DNA of 64,000 bases from Eremophila alpestris peregrina (lineage: Eukaryota; Chordata; Aves; Passeriformes; Alaudidae). The position numbers and the translations under genes were made by a program. The notes below the pieces were generated by a model. It ran no database searches. It was given only the letters and a program-made list of their open reading frames with translations, and had not been told where the DNA came from. This document shows positions 26,735-38,494 of the stretch, one piece after another (position 1 is the first letter of the stretch; each line of letters starts with the position of its first letter). The stretch covers positions 16,354,952 through 16,418,951 of the forward strand of contig WMCF01000008.1 in NCBI GenBank assembly GCA_009792885.1, read 5' to 3'.

Positions 26735-27284
26735 GGACCTGATAAGATGCAACTGTGGGTCCTAAGGGAACTGCCAGATTAGGTGGTTAAGCCACTATCC
26801 ATCTTATTTGAGAAGTTGTGGCAATCTAGCAAAGATGTTCCTTACTGTAAAAGGGGAAACATAAACCCCACTTTCAAAAGGAAAAAAAAAAAAAAAAAGG
26901 AAGACCTGGAGAACTACAGGGTTTCATGTCTGTGCCTGGCAAGATGGAATAGATCCCTCTGGAAATTGTGCTAAGGCACATGGAAAAGAAGGAGGTGATT
27001 TGTGACAGCCAACAGGGCTTCATCAAGGGCAAATTGTGCCTGACAAATTAGGTTGGCCTCCTTTGATGTGGTTACAGTGTCAGTGGAAAAGAGAAAAGCA
27101 ACTTACGTCATCTACCTGGACTTGTGCAAAAGAGGGAAGGGATGACATCCAGTGGGACACTGCACAGCCTTGATGGGATTTTAAACGAGGTCTAGTTAAA
27201 GGTGTCCCTGGCCATGGAAAGGGTTTTGGAATGAGATAATGTCTAAGGTCCCTTTCAACCATTCTATGATATGATTCTATGATA
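26735..27284 (+). mobile_element. CR1 LINE: RT fragment plus 3' end
   Basis: This is a dead CR1 retrotransposon copy. From about 26,738 the plus strand reads GPDKMQLWVLRELPD, a stop, then [16 protein letters not shown] and [11 protein letters not shown], the expected order for the start of the CR1 reverse-transcriptase domain. Further on, after frameshifts and stops, SFDVVTVSVEKRKATYVIYL and DLCK are recognisable up to about 27,130. The rest of the RT, including the catalytic core, is missing. The sequence passes within some 30-40 bp to a CR1 3' UTR (GGTGTCCCTGGCCATGGAAA) and the terminal ATTCTATGAT repeats. An internal 17-base A run (26,882-26,898) has expanded inside the coding part. Inactive. 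Confidence 0.9.
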
Positions 27285-30148
27285 ATCCAAGTTTGTCTTT
27301 TAGTCCTGCCAGGCACACCCCTAAATGAGAACTTTATACTGTCAGTAGGAAGGCTGCCAGATCAGATCCACTGGCTCACACCACAGTGTTTTTCAGGGCT
27401 GATTTTAAAGAGGTATAAATTCTTGGTCATTTTGTATTTCCCTGAGACACAAATTATTTGAAAATTGGAAGGTCATGGAAAAACATGATTGTACCCTTAC
27501 CCATTTCTCATATTCTCTCTGTTATATTTGCTGCTCAAGTCTTGACCTCAATATTATCATTCAACTGTTTCTAATCTTAAATAAATACAATCTGAAATAA
27601 ATATAATCACAAACAAACCTGACATCCATGTCACATTGCTGATCAGCATTGGAGGCACATAAAACTATAAAGAATTAGCAGACAAATGCTTTTGTGAACA
27701 GTAAGAGGAAGATATCTGCTGGAGGCAATTTCAAGATTTCTCAGGGTTGCCTGTTTAGGAAGTCTGTCTCTCCTGGCAATAAAAGAAGCCTACAGTGTTG
27801 AGTCTTTCATCAAAACTGGCCTTGGTGAACAGCCTCTGTCCTACACCAAAACAGGGTATGATGAGGCAGGGACACCTCCAATAACACAGTTTTTTGTTCC
27901 TGTGTACTTTTGGGAAGTTACTTTTATAACAAAACCTGTATGGTTTATAAGCACATTAAAAGGTCACTCTCAGTAGTAACATTTTCTTAGCCTTAGGAGA
28001 AACTATAGGGTTAAGACCTTTGCACATAGTCACTGAGGATAGCCTTTTGTCACTCACTTGGCATGGTACAGCATCCATTTAGCCCAACTGTTTAAAACAA
28101 CTAAGTACTTAAACATACCCCATATGCAGCCAGAAGGTATAAAATGATAGATTAGATTTTCCTGTTCTCCCCAGAGGAGAAGCAAGGCAGTCTGACCCTG
28201 CTCTTCCCATTTTGTCCCTAAGCATCTACAGAGCTGCATTAAAGAGAGATCTGTTCTATCAGGTCAGGCAGAGATAATGTAATTGAAACAGCATGTCCAC
28301 AGGCACATGTATATACACATACAGTAAACATTTGGAAATAGGGATGTCCCCTTACAGGGTAATCCTGTTGAAAGTCAGCATTGCTGGCAGAACACTCACC
28401 GTCCTCTGATTCCAGAACACTTTGCAAATGCACTAAAATACTCCAAACATGCTCTGAACAATTCCTCCTCTATGTACCACATTATTCTGAGCACTGTGGA
28501 GTATTCCTGTTATTCCTGGGCCTCCTCACAGATGCAGGGACTGAGACGTAAGGTCTGGAACCTATAAATACATGCTTTCATACTTTATCACTGCTTCTTT
28601 CATTTACATGGAAAAAAATACAAGGAAAAAGGCAGTTTTCCTCAGGCAGCCAGAGTAGTTGGACAGGAACATTGTTGTAGAATCGTAAAAATGTAATTCT
28701 TTCTTTCTTAATATTTTTAAGTTCAGTGTAAGTTTCCTCTCATAGTGTAGACTTTGTGATAACAGTTCCAGTTCAGGAGGGGAAAAATGCCCTGTTGGGA
28801 AAATGTGTAGACAGATCCATCAGATAACAAATAACTGAGTAGAAAGTGAACTGAGAGTGACAGCAGCAGCCCACTGGGGGTAACAAGCTAAAAAGACAGG
28901 AAGCCAGTGAGACATGACAAAGACAGTAAATGAAATTAATCTTCTTACTGCTGACAACAAATTTCAGGCCAGCCATAGCCACCCAGCTTTGCATTACCCA
29001 CAATTATATTCTGGTTAAATACATTTCCAAATTAACAGTAACTTGCTGTAGGTTTAAATCAACTGGATTTTTGATATACAGAAATAAAAGGTAGGGTTTT
29101 CTATAATGCATTAAGCTTGCTGTACTTGTCTTCCATTAAATATTTTTATTTAAGTCTCTTGGCTTAGTGTGAGACAAGCAGGCAGGCTATAACTGTATTT
29201 CATTTCCCTCAAGAGACTTCTGTGAGTGGTCAATTTTGCAGAGTAGTAAGCAAACACAAATCAGAACTAAATGTCTGTTTTAAGTAAGGCATGATCTTCC
29301 ATCTCTTTACACTGTCATGATCACGACTGATAAAGAGAATCAGAGTCCAGAAGCACAGCACAGGATGGAAAGGTCTTATTTAAATTAGACATGCACTGAT
29401 TGAATCTAAACTATGAATAACTGGAAACAATCCTGCTTGCTTTGACAGGAATAATTGCTTTTATTGGTGTTCTTCCTCTGCTTATTTTGCCTGATATTTC
29501 TCTATCAGTCATTCATGACATGAAATTGTTTTTAAAGGGATAATCTAAAGAATGCAGTACTCACTATTAATATATATACTGCTTATCTTTATAAATGATA
29601 TGTTGAATTTCAATAAAAAAGATTCTAAAATGAGATCTAAGAAACATAACATATCAAACTATTTTTTCTCTTTATATGTAGACCTAAATGGTGAGACGGT
29701 CATATGAGTAATTTTAAATGTATTGACCAATACAATCCGAATTAGAATCTGTCCCATTCTATCTGGTCAACACAGACAGCACTAATTAATAAACTAACAT
29801 TAATAAACTAATGAAAAAAAAGAAATTATTGATTGTCAGTCTTGTTTTCTATGCTTTATTCCTCTTGGATAATTATTTTCTTTATTCATTTCATTTTGTT
29901 AATTCTTTCACTGACACACAGCTATTAACCACTGCTTTTGTCACACAGATAAAATGACCATCTGTCAGAGCTTTGGTTTTTAAAGTGTTGCTGCTTTCAT
30001 AGAAAATATTTTCTAAAAATTAGCTACCACATATGAGGGCTACAGAGGCCCAAAGTTTCACCCAACACACCTTTGTGTGTGCTCATGCATACAAATGGAC
30101 ATAACTTGCACTGGAGAAATAAAGAACCATTTAGTGCTGATGTCAATG
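27285..30148. other. Non-coding stretch, no gene seen
   Basis: AT-rich sequence with scattered short open frames and no recognised domain or repeat. A perfect or near-perfect 14-bp tandem doubling of ATTAATAAACTAAC occurs at 29,785-29,812. Confidence 0.55.
29785..29812. repeat. 14-bp tandem duplication
   Basis: Two adjacent copies of ATTAATAAACTAA, followed by C in the first copy and T in the second. A minor replication-slippage product. Confidence 0.7.
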
Positions 30149-30251
30149 GATGCCTTCACAAAAAGGTTAGACAAACATCTGCCATAGGTAAAAGTGAATC
30201 AAATCAAGCAGATGGACCAGATGACCTTCATAAATTATTTTCATGATTCTG
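30149..30251 (+). mobile_element. Old CR1-type 3' end remnant
   Basis: The words GATGCCTTCACAAAAAGGTT and AGACAAACATCTGCCATAGG, then GATGGACCAGATGACCTTCA and TCATGATTCT, follow in the order of an older CR1 3' end as I recall it (GGTTGGACAAACATCTGTC, then GGACTAGATGACCTC, then TATGATTCT). The middle is heavily substituted, pointing to an older insertion than the copies at 6,638 and 47,109. Only the terminal part survives. Confidence 0.7.
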
Positions 30252-32148
30252 CAAAACATAGTAGTACTGCAGAAACACGGATTTCATGTCATAAGATAGA
30301 ATCATTTTCTCTCACTGGTACCACCACCTGAATGATTTCATAAATTCATCCAATGATAGACATATTGCCAGAAATAAATTGACTTCAAGTTCCCCAAAAA
30401 GCTGGGAAAACTCTGAAGCAAAATGTCATCTGGAAAGCACTAAGTTTGATTTCTCTTAGTCAGCATTAAGAAAAGAGCTGCTTGAGCTGCATGAGCACAC
30501 GTGATTACAGAATAACAATTTAAAATTAGGGGGTGATGTAGGAAAAAAAAACGGTTTGGGATGTAAAAATAAATTTCAAGATCAAACAAATACCAGGCAT
30601 TAGAAAAAAATCCCTGTTAAAGTAATAGGAACACCTTCTCGAATGAATGAGTTCTATAATCAGAAGAAAAGATTTTTCAAAAAAAAAGCATTTCAAGATC
30701 AATCCCTCACTAAACAGTGACAGATAGAGATTAATAATATTCTAAGGCATCTCTTCTCTTATCCTGTGACTGTCTGTTCCAGTTGGAAAGCAAAATATAA
30801 GGCACCCAACAACACAATCCTCAATTTGACTAGGAGATGTAAAACATATGTTGGAGCTCTTGGGTGAGGTTCAGAGTTGGCAAATCCACTCACAATCTGT
30901 GTGTAAATGTGACCCCTCCTCCCGAGGGTAAGAAATATGCTCCAGCCAAAGCATTGTAGCAGGTAGTGATTATGTGCAATAGATGCTACGTAGGTTACAC
31001 AATGATTTGGGGAATTTGTCTTCCTTGACAACATATTTCAACACATGAAAAAAGGAAGAAAATTCCAGGTATTTAAATTTTTCTCTTTTTGATAGAGGCA
31101 TATACAACAACTTCAAAAAACAGCAAGTTTTAAAATCAAACCACATTTAATTCTTTTTTTTTTAAAGTTAGGACAACATTTCAGTTTACTCTTAACACCA
31201 AATGTCTGAAACGACTGTAAAAGATTATTGACATTTTACACCAGCTGATAAGCAAAATGCTGTGTATCTCCTAATTATTCAATAGATTTTTCAGTAAATA
31301 TTTTCTGTTTGAGGCTAAGACATCCCTCAAATCCTACTCAAACTGTTAAAATGGAGTAGAAAAGGGTGAGATTATCTAAGAAAAGAATAAAATGTTTTAA
31401 CTAAACAGAATACTCTTTAAAAGTTTCTGGAACCTTGATTAATCTGAGTTTGTTTCAGCTGAGATACAGAGAAACTTTGCCAAACCTTATCTGAATTATA
31501 CATAAGAATCCTTCCTTTAAAAGAATAAGCTAGAAATGTTGACCTGTATCTACATGTATCCTGGTGTTTTGGGTCTGTAAAATATGGCAACAAGTTTCAA
31601 CTTTTAGTTGTAACATTTATTATAAAATGCTTGAATTATTTGATAAATGAACACTTGTCTTTATTGTATCTACCACCTGAGGAAAAGGTCTGTCTACAAC
31701 AGTCTGTTGATTTACATAAAAAAGTCTTCAAAAAGTGTCTCAAACACGTTTTGCCTCAAAATGGATGTTCAATTCTTTTACACTTCTAAGTTAGCTGATA
31801 GCCAGGTAAATGTAAAGATAGCTAACTTTGCAAGGTTTGTATATTATGTATTCTAGCAAATTTATATGATATTGAATGCTCCTAATAGTATAATAATAAT
31901 GAAGGACAAGCAGCATTGGCTTTCCTCAAGTGTAGGTTATGACTCCCCAACACAAGTATATTTGAAAATGTGTGAAAATATGCATGGAGATTTTCAAACT
32001 GCTGGTTTCAGACAGGAGTCCACAGGAGGCTTTTTAGACAGCCTAAAATATCTACCTTGGTTCTCCTTATAACTTCCAGTCCTGGCATTTATTCCAGTAC
32101 AAAACCAGATGATGTCTTATCAACCCTCCGAAGGCCAAATAATGACTC

Positions 32149-32162
32149 TGTGTGTGTGTGTG
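32149..32162. repeat. (TG)7 microsatellite
   Basis: Seven TG units followed by TAGGG. A short simple repeat. Confidence 0.9.
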
Positions 32163-32780
32163 TAGGGTTATGCCACCACTAAAAACCTCTCCAGCTGTGG
32201 TGTTAGTTGGGCTGGCACAGCCAAGTGAAGCACCTCTGATGAGAGTGGCAACTACAGCTCCCCTTCTTCTAGTTCATTGGTGCCCAAAATTGCTGCTGTT
32301 GAAAATCCAAACACCATCCACAGCCCCAAAATGCCAGTGTAGCCCTGTGAGTTAAAAAAGATACTTTGACTTAAGAATTTGGTTCCTACTGATGATGCAG
32401 AGTTCCTGCTCCCTGTCACTGTTTTTCCTGGGAGCAGGGATGTCTGCCTCAGCAGCTGGGTGAGCTCTGGCAGCCTGTGTCTGCAGGGGAAGCTGTACTT
32501 GCAGAAACTCCTGGCCTGGACTGCCTGCCACAGCCACAGCCAGTCCAGGGCAGCTTCAAATCCCTGCTCTTGGTAGCCAGGACTAGCTGCAGCAAGCCCA
32601 GAGGAGAACAGCAGAAATTCTTTCAGAGCTTGGGATAACAAAGGCAGCTGCAGATGAGTTAAATAAGCTGTGAGCAGAGACCAGATGTAAACTGCTTTTC
32701 AATTCTAAACATTGCCTATGCCAAGTATTCTAGCTTGACCACACCATAGCTGTTTGAAGCAAATGGAACTCATTTTTCTC

Positions 32781-32800
32781 TTCTTTCTTTCTTTCTTTCT
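32781..32800. repeat. (TTTC)5 microsatellite
   Basis: Five units of the tetranucleotide TTCT/TTTC inside a pyrimidine-rich stretch that continues as GTTTTTTT. Confidence 0.9.
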
Positions 32801-35800
32801 GTTTTTTTAAACAACAGATGGCAAAGGTATTCACAGTCTCCGTTTAGACTAAAGTTTGCTGTATTGTAAACAATCATGAACTGAACTTTCAGTCCAACCA
32901 TTCCCCAGCCCTCAAATATTTTTATGCAACATATGATAAAGTGGTTCTCAGAAAAAAGTTCATGTGTTGCTGTTGTTACATTGCCTAGTTGTTGGGATTA
33001 ATTGTGTCAGGTGGATGAACAGCCTGCCAAACTCCAGGAAGCCAAAGAGCAAAAGACTTTGTAAGCTTTTGCTAATACCACTTTATTGCAGAGTAAATAT
33101 CTGTGCTAGAAACTGCAGATTGTGATATTGCCTTAGGGGTCTAGAGTATCAAGAGCAATGCATTATAGTTTTCAAGATCTGACATAATATGTTTTGGTAA
33201 TTTGCTACTTTGAAGTGTGGTAACATGACAGCTATGTATACAAAATTATAATAAGTTGATCTACATTTTCTGTTTCTGTATGCTTTTGGAACTTGAACAG
33301 GGCTAGCTCATCCTGTTCTTTCTCCATTTTTATTGTACAAAATGGCAAGATACTAATTGTGATGATAGCAAAAGTACGAGTGTCTGCGTGAAGAAAATCA
33401 TTTTACATACTTTTATTTAAACAATTTTATTTGAATGTTACAATGTCACATGCTGCACTTTTTTTTTTTTAATATTAGAGACATTTTCCAAAACTAGTGA
33501 GGTTTCACAGTAGAAAATGAACTCCACAGCCTGAAGGCAAATCTAATGGATTTTCTAATTATAGTGGAAATATTGCTATATTTAAATCTCTAGAGGTTTC
33601 TCATTTTTATCATCAAAGAAACAAAACAAAGATATAAAAACAAGTACATGTTCAATCTAAAGATAAATAGTCAAAGAAATATTAACACCATATATCTGGT
33701 GCTTGATAGATTTGGGTGACAGCTTATGGCATCTGTCACAGTGGGAGAGAGAAGGAAGAGATCCTGCATAGCCCTGAACCTTTGTGGTATCGTGTAGGAA
33801 GACTGTATTTCTGCTTCACTGAGTAATGCTAATTAGAAAAGTTTGCTAAATTCTTTCCTTGCTCTTTCCTACCTACATCAAACAATGAAAATCACTGCCT
33901 ATTTTGATGATCACCTTGATCACATTGAACAAGCACCCAGATCGTGGAACTGTAAGCTTTAATGCAATAACCATGAAAGTATCTAGAAAGAGAACTGAAG
34001 ATGCATAGGTAAAAAACCAAAACAACCTCAAACATAACAACCAACAAAACCCAAAACAATAATGCTTTTTAAGTACTACAGAGGATTAAGGAACTTCAGT
34101 CCTGGCCAATAAAGGAATTGCTGATTTCAATACAGCACCCTGCATAGGGAAATTCAGAACTCTGAAGAACTTGTTGTAACTTTCCAACACCATGGAGATG
34201 TTCTTATACCAGAGAACCACTTTTAATTGTTTATCTCCACCATATAAAGAACTGCCTCACAAACCATTGCAAAAGGCATTAGGGAATTTGTTTTTTCAGC
34301 AACTTAAATTCTCTGAACATTATTGAGGGAGTTGTACAAGTACCCTGTCACATGGAAACAGACATGTTAAAATAAAGAAAGCCACTTGCCTCTTGTGGCA
34401 GACAGAAGTGAAACCAAGGCACTTATTATTACAAAGCAGGGAACAGAAATTCTGCAATGATTCCATTATTCCTGTTATCCCAATTGACTGACCCATGTTT
34501 GGTCATTCAGTCGTTTGGATGTGTGTCAGAGGGGTGCTAGGCTGGTGTGAAACACTTACAGCTGCTCAGCAGCCCCACAGTCAAACATCCACCTGGCTCT
34601 GAAATCAATGCCAGTGTTACTGCTTGGCTTTCTCCTGTAGGAAGAAACCCATCTCTTTGTATCCCTCGGTGAGACAGCCCAATTAAAATAGAAGCAGTTA
34701 ACAAATTTTCCTTGCCCATGTGAATGGAAAATGCAAAAGAATGCACTTCATAATATATGCACTATTTTATATCGGGTCTAAGTAGCAAAACCTTTGGCTG
34801 GTGCAGAACAGCATAGTTGCAATTATTTCAGTGATGTGGTAGTAATTGTCAGAGATGGAAGATGTTTTCCTTGTGGACAGTTTCTAGAGATGTGCCCCCT
34901 TACACTACAAAGGAAGTGTCCACACACAAGACATCATCAGGCTTTTGGAAACAAATCCTGTAGGATACATAGAATGTTGTCTTAGCTTCATTCCCCACTG
35001 TGGTATTTGGGAATTGGATTTCATTTGGGTCCTGCTTGAAGGACTTCTCCAACAGAATTGCAAAATTTGTTGTATATTTTGAGATCTGAATCCCATAGTC
35101 CAGGTTAGGATGCCTGTCTGGTTATGTTTGATGTTCAGCTGACTGTTGCTTGCCTGAAGGGAATACCAACAGCCTGCAGCCTTGGCTCTGTCCACGATCT
35201 CAACAAGGCTACCCCTATTTTGTCCCTAATTTTCTATACACTAGTCATGTACTTTGCATATCAGAAATGAGCCTGGCTCTTTGAACCTCGGAGGGCTGTG
35301 ACTGTGCTGCAGATGTTGTAAGGCACTTAGTACCCCAGCCCCACTCCATATAATGTTAAATATTAAATACATATTTTAAAAATATTAATAGTTAAAAATA
35401 TTTATTCCCATTATGAAGTCCAATATGGGCCAGGGTGCCAATTACCAGTATAAAGTCAATTATTTTTGTCATTGCTGATAAAATCACATAAGCAAGAACC
35501 TCAACATAGTTCCAATACTATTGGAACATACTGTTATATACAAACTCTAAGAAAATGGAATGAAACTGAAAAAATTCCCTGTGGAAACATTTGTACACAA
35601 CTTTGACACAAGTCATACTTCAAATGAACATTGTACTAAGTTCTGTAACATATATAATGTTGTGTAAGTTTGTGTATGCTAAAGTTTTCTAATGTTTAGA
35701 AAATGAGAAAATGGAATCTATGTAAAAATAAAGGACAAAAGTATTGAGTCAAAATTGTAAGTAATGAAATATAGATTTCTGTATGATTTTTTTTTTCTAT

Positions 35801-35910
35801 TTTAAATGACAGATTTTTTTTTTTTTGTAGGCAGTTACCAAAAAGACTCTGGAATAAGAAAATGAAATAAACAAACATTCTAATTTATTTACTGACACAC
35901 TAAAATGTGG

Positions 35911-35926
35911 TTTTTTTTTTTTTTTT
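35911..35926. repeat. 16-base T run and GTTT-rich tail
   Basis: Sixteen T followed by GTTTGTTTGGTTTTTGC. Homopolymer grading into T/G-rich simple sequence. Confidence 0.85.
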
Positions 35927-36950
35927 GTTTGTTTGGTTTTTGCTTGGTTTCTGAGCAGAAGAATGAAGAATTGTCATCATAAAAAAAATTCATAAACAAA
36001 ATGACTAAGATTATTTCTTTAAACTGCACTAAATTCTGTAGAAGGAATGCATGATGTAAATTTTTATTATTTTCTCCAGGAATTAATGATTAAGAGTAGA
36101 TTTTCATTATGAAGTAATAACACAATTTGTCTCACTCAATGGTAAAACACAGAAAAGCTTATAAATAGAAATAAAATTTTATATAAGACTACTTAGCATA
36201 ATAAAAACAAAAGAAAGCAAAAGTGTTATTATACAAATCTTCCTACAGGTAGTTTTTCTGAGTTTGAAGTATGAATTGTGTCTGAAGCCTTGTGAAAACT
36301 TTTCATCTGTACTTGTTGATCTAATGAAGTATAACACTTGTTGGTTTGCTTTTGAACTTTGCTCTGCACATGTCCTGACTGCAGTGAAATATTACTTACA
36401 CACTGACTTTACAAATACATGAAAAATGGTTTTGTAAACATCACTCTTTCTTATGAGGAAGCATATGGAACTGGTTGGAATTTTCTGTGAGAACATCCTT
36501 TCCGATGCTAATGGGATGTTTTCCACATGGTGAGGATTTCTCCTCTGCATCCAGTGAGGGTGTAGTGAGTTAGTTGTTTCTTCCAAACCACAGAGATATT
36601 TATATAATTATGGATGACTAAGAAGAAAGACATTCACATCCTCATCCTATTTCAATTCATATTTATCAGAGCTGACAGTACTATAACTTCATAGTCCCAG
36701 ATAAATATGGTCTATATCTACACAAACAAGAGTCTTGTATTACCTGGCTTTTTCTTCTATTTTTAAAAAATAAATAATGCAAGACACTTCTATTGGGAAC
36801 TGATCAAGAGAAGAGGAAGTATGTGTCTTGACCCAGTCAGTTCTCAGCCCTAATGCCCAATGTCTTGACATAGCAGAGAAACACCTGGAGCAAATTTCTA
36901 GATTTCTTGTAAGTTCATAGACTCTGGTAGTATTTCTGAGTAATGTGTAA

Positions 36951-36970
36951 TTTTTTTTTTTTTTTTTTTT
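36951..36970. repeat. 20-base T run
   Basis: Twenty uninterrupted T between TGTGTAA and GTCAACC. No retroposed sequence is recognised on the minus-strand side. Confidence 0.9.
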
Positions 36971-38455
36971 GTCAACCAAATGGACGCATGACGATTGACC
37001 AAAACCAACCTGGGATTTTGAGACAATTTTTCTAGGGAAAAAAACGGTAATTCCATATACTTGGTTTCAGTAATTTGAAACTATAAATTTCTTTCAAATG
37101 TGCTCAAAATGCTCTTAAAATGAAAGCAATTGGGACAAACAAATTACTCATTTATCTGTTTAAAATCACTGAAACTAAAAAAAGAAAACTAACCCCAAAT
37201 ATTTTCAGAACTTTTTGTTTTGATGCACCAAAGCCTATTGGTTCAAATAGCTGTAGACAGAAACTCATGGAGACAAAGTATTCAGTCCCAGAATTAATAA
37301 TTCTGAATATATCAGGAAAATGCACTTTCTTTAATAAAATAGATGATTTTTTTGGACTCGATTTGGCTGAGCTGACTCTCTTTGGAGAGTGCACTATGCC
37401 ACTATACATGGACCTGTTCTAGTGACTGCAGTCTCTCCCTTCTCTCAACTATAAGGTACTGAAACATGAACTGAAGCAAGCAGACTACAAATAATAATTT
37501 CTGGAGCTTTTCAGCTGCTAATTTTATTTTTTCACTAGAAATTTGCAGACCTAGTGGTTCAGATATGAGAAGGAGAGTATCTTCTTCTTCCTAATACTAT
37601 CAACACAGATGTTATCCCAGCCAAACATTTCAGGAACCTGTGTCAAGGAAGTAGGAGCAAAAAATAAACATTGAAATAGATGGAGGATGATAAGGGTACA
37701 TTGTACAATTACATTTCAACACTAAAATACTTTGAAGAACTAGACCAACAAACAAAATTCTTCCATTTGGATAAGAAAAACAAGCAAGTGAAATTAATCT
37801 TAAGTGAAAATAACAATATATTAAAATATTAAAATAGTTTAGTTTTCATTGCTTTTTTCATAGTTTTATGACAGAAAGGCTGATTTCTCTTAACTGACTT
37901 AAACCAACAATGTATTAAAAGAAATCACTTCATGATAAATATTAATGAAGAAATATTGAATCAAATGTTTAAGCAGAGATACATGACACTAAAAACATTC
38001 TCTTACAGTGAATCCCGAGACTATTGAAGCTTCTAGATTTGAAAGAGTGCCTTCATAGGCAAGTTATAACAAAAGGAGTGTAGCCATGTTGTTTCCAGCT
38101 TACCATCTAGCATATCTTTTATGAGCATGTAATGCCTTTTCTTATACCAACATATACTTCAAAAACATACATGCTTTTGGCTCAGAAAAGCTTATTAATC
38201 ATAAAAAGGACATTACAGTGCAAAAATGTCTCTAATTTCTTTGGGGTTTTTTTGAGTGGAATAACATTAGTAAAAATGCTTCCTCACACTGAAACATTTC
38301 TTTCCACGTATTTTAAAATTTTTTTAAAAATGCTGCTTTATTTAGTGTGACCTGCTAGGCTTAGACAGAAGTAAAAATACATACTTGCTCAGGTTATTGC
38401 ATTTTTCTCCAAATTTCAGAATCAGGATTTGGTTACAAATCTTTCCTACTGAGGG

Positions 38456-38456
38456 T

Positions 38457-38491
<35 letters not shown>

Positions 38492-38494
38492 TTT
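38456..38494. repeat. (TTTA)n microsatellite, about 10 units
   Basis: A clean tetranucleotide array of 39 bases, likely to vary in length between individuals. Confidence 0.95.

Larger units (their letters stand above)
30252..38455. other. Non-coding stretch with simple repeats, no gene seen
   Basis: AT-rich DNA. A (TG)7 run lies at 32,149-32,162 and a (TTTC)5 run at 32,781-32,800. T runs of 12, 16 and 20 bases lie at 33,459, 35,911 and 36,951. A small inverted repeat GTTCCAATA/TATTGGAAC sits at 35,509-35,527. A G+C-richer patch at 32,170-32,640 carries a 129-codon minus-strand frame that opens with TTG and has no recognisable domain. Confidence 0.55.

Noticed and set aside
32252..32641. 129-codon minus-strand frame in a G+C-richer patch
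   Set aside because: It opens with TTG and shows no domain; several other frames overlap it. The longer length is explained by fewer stop codons in G+C-richer sequence.
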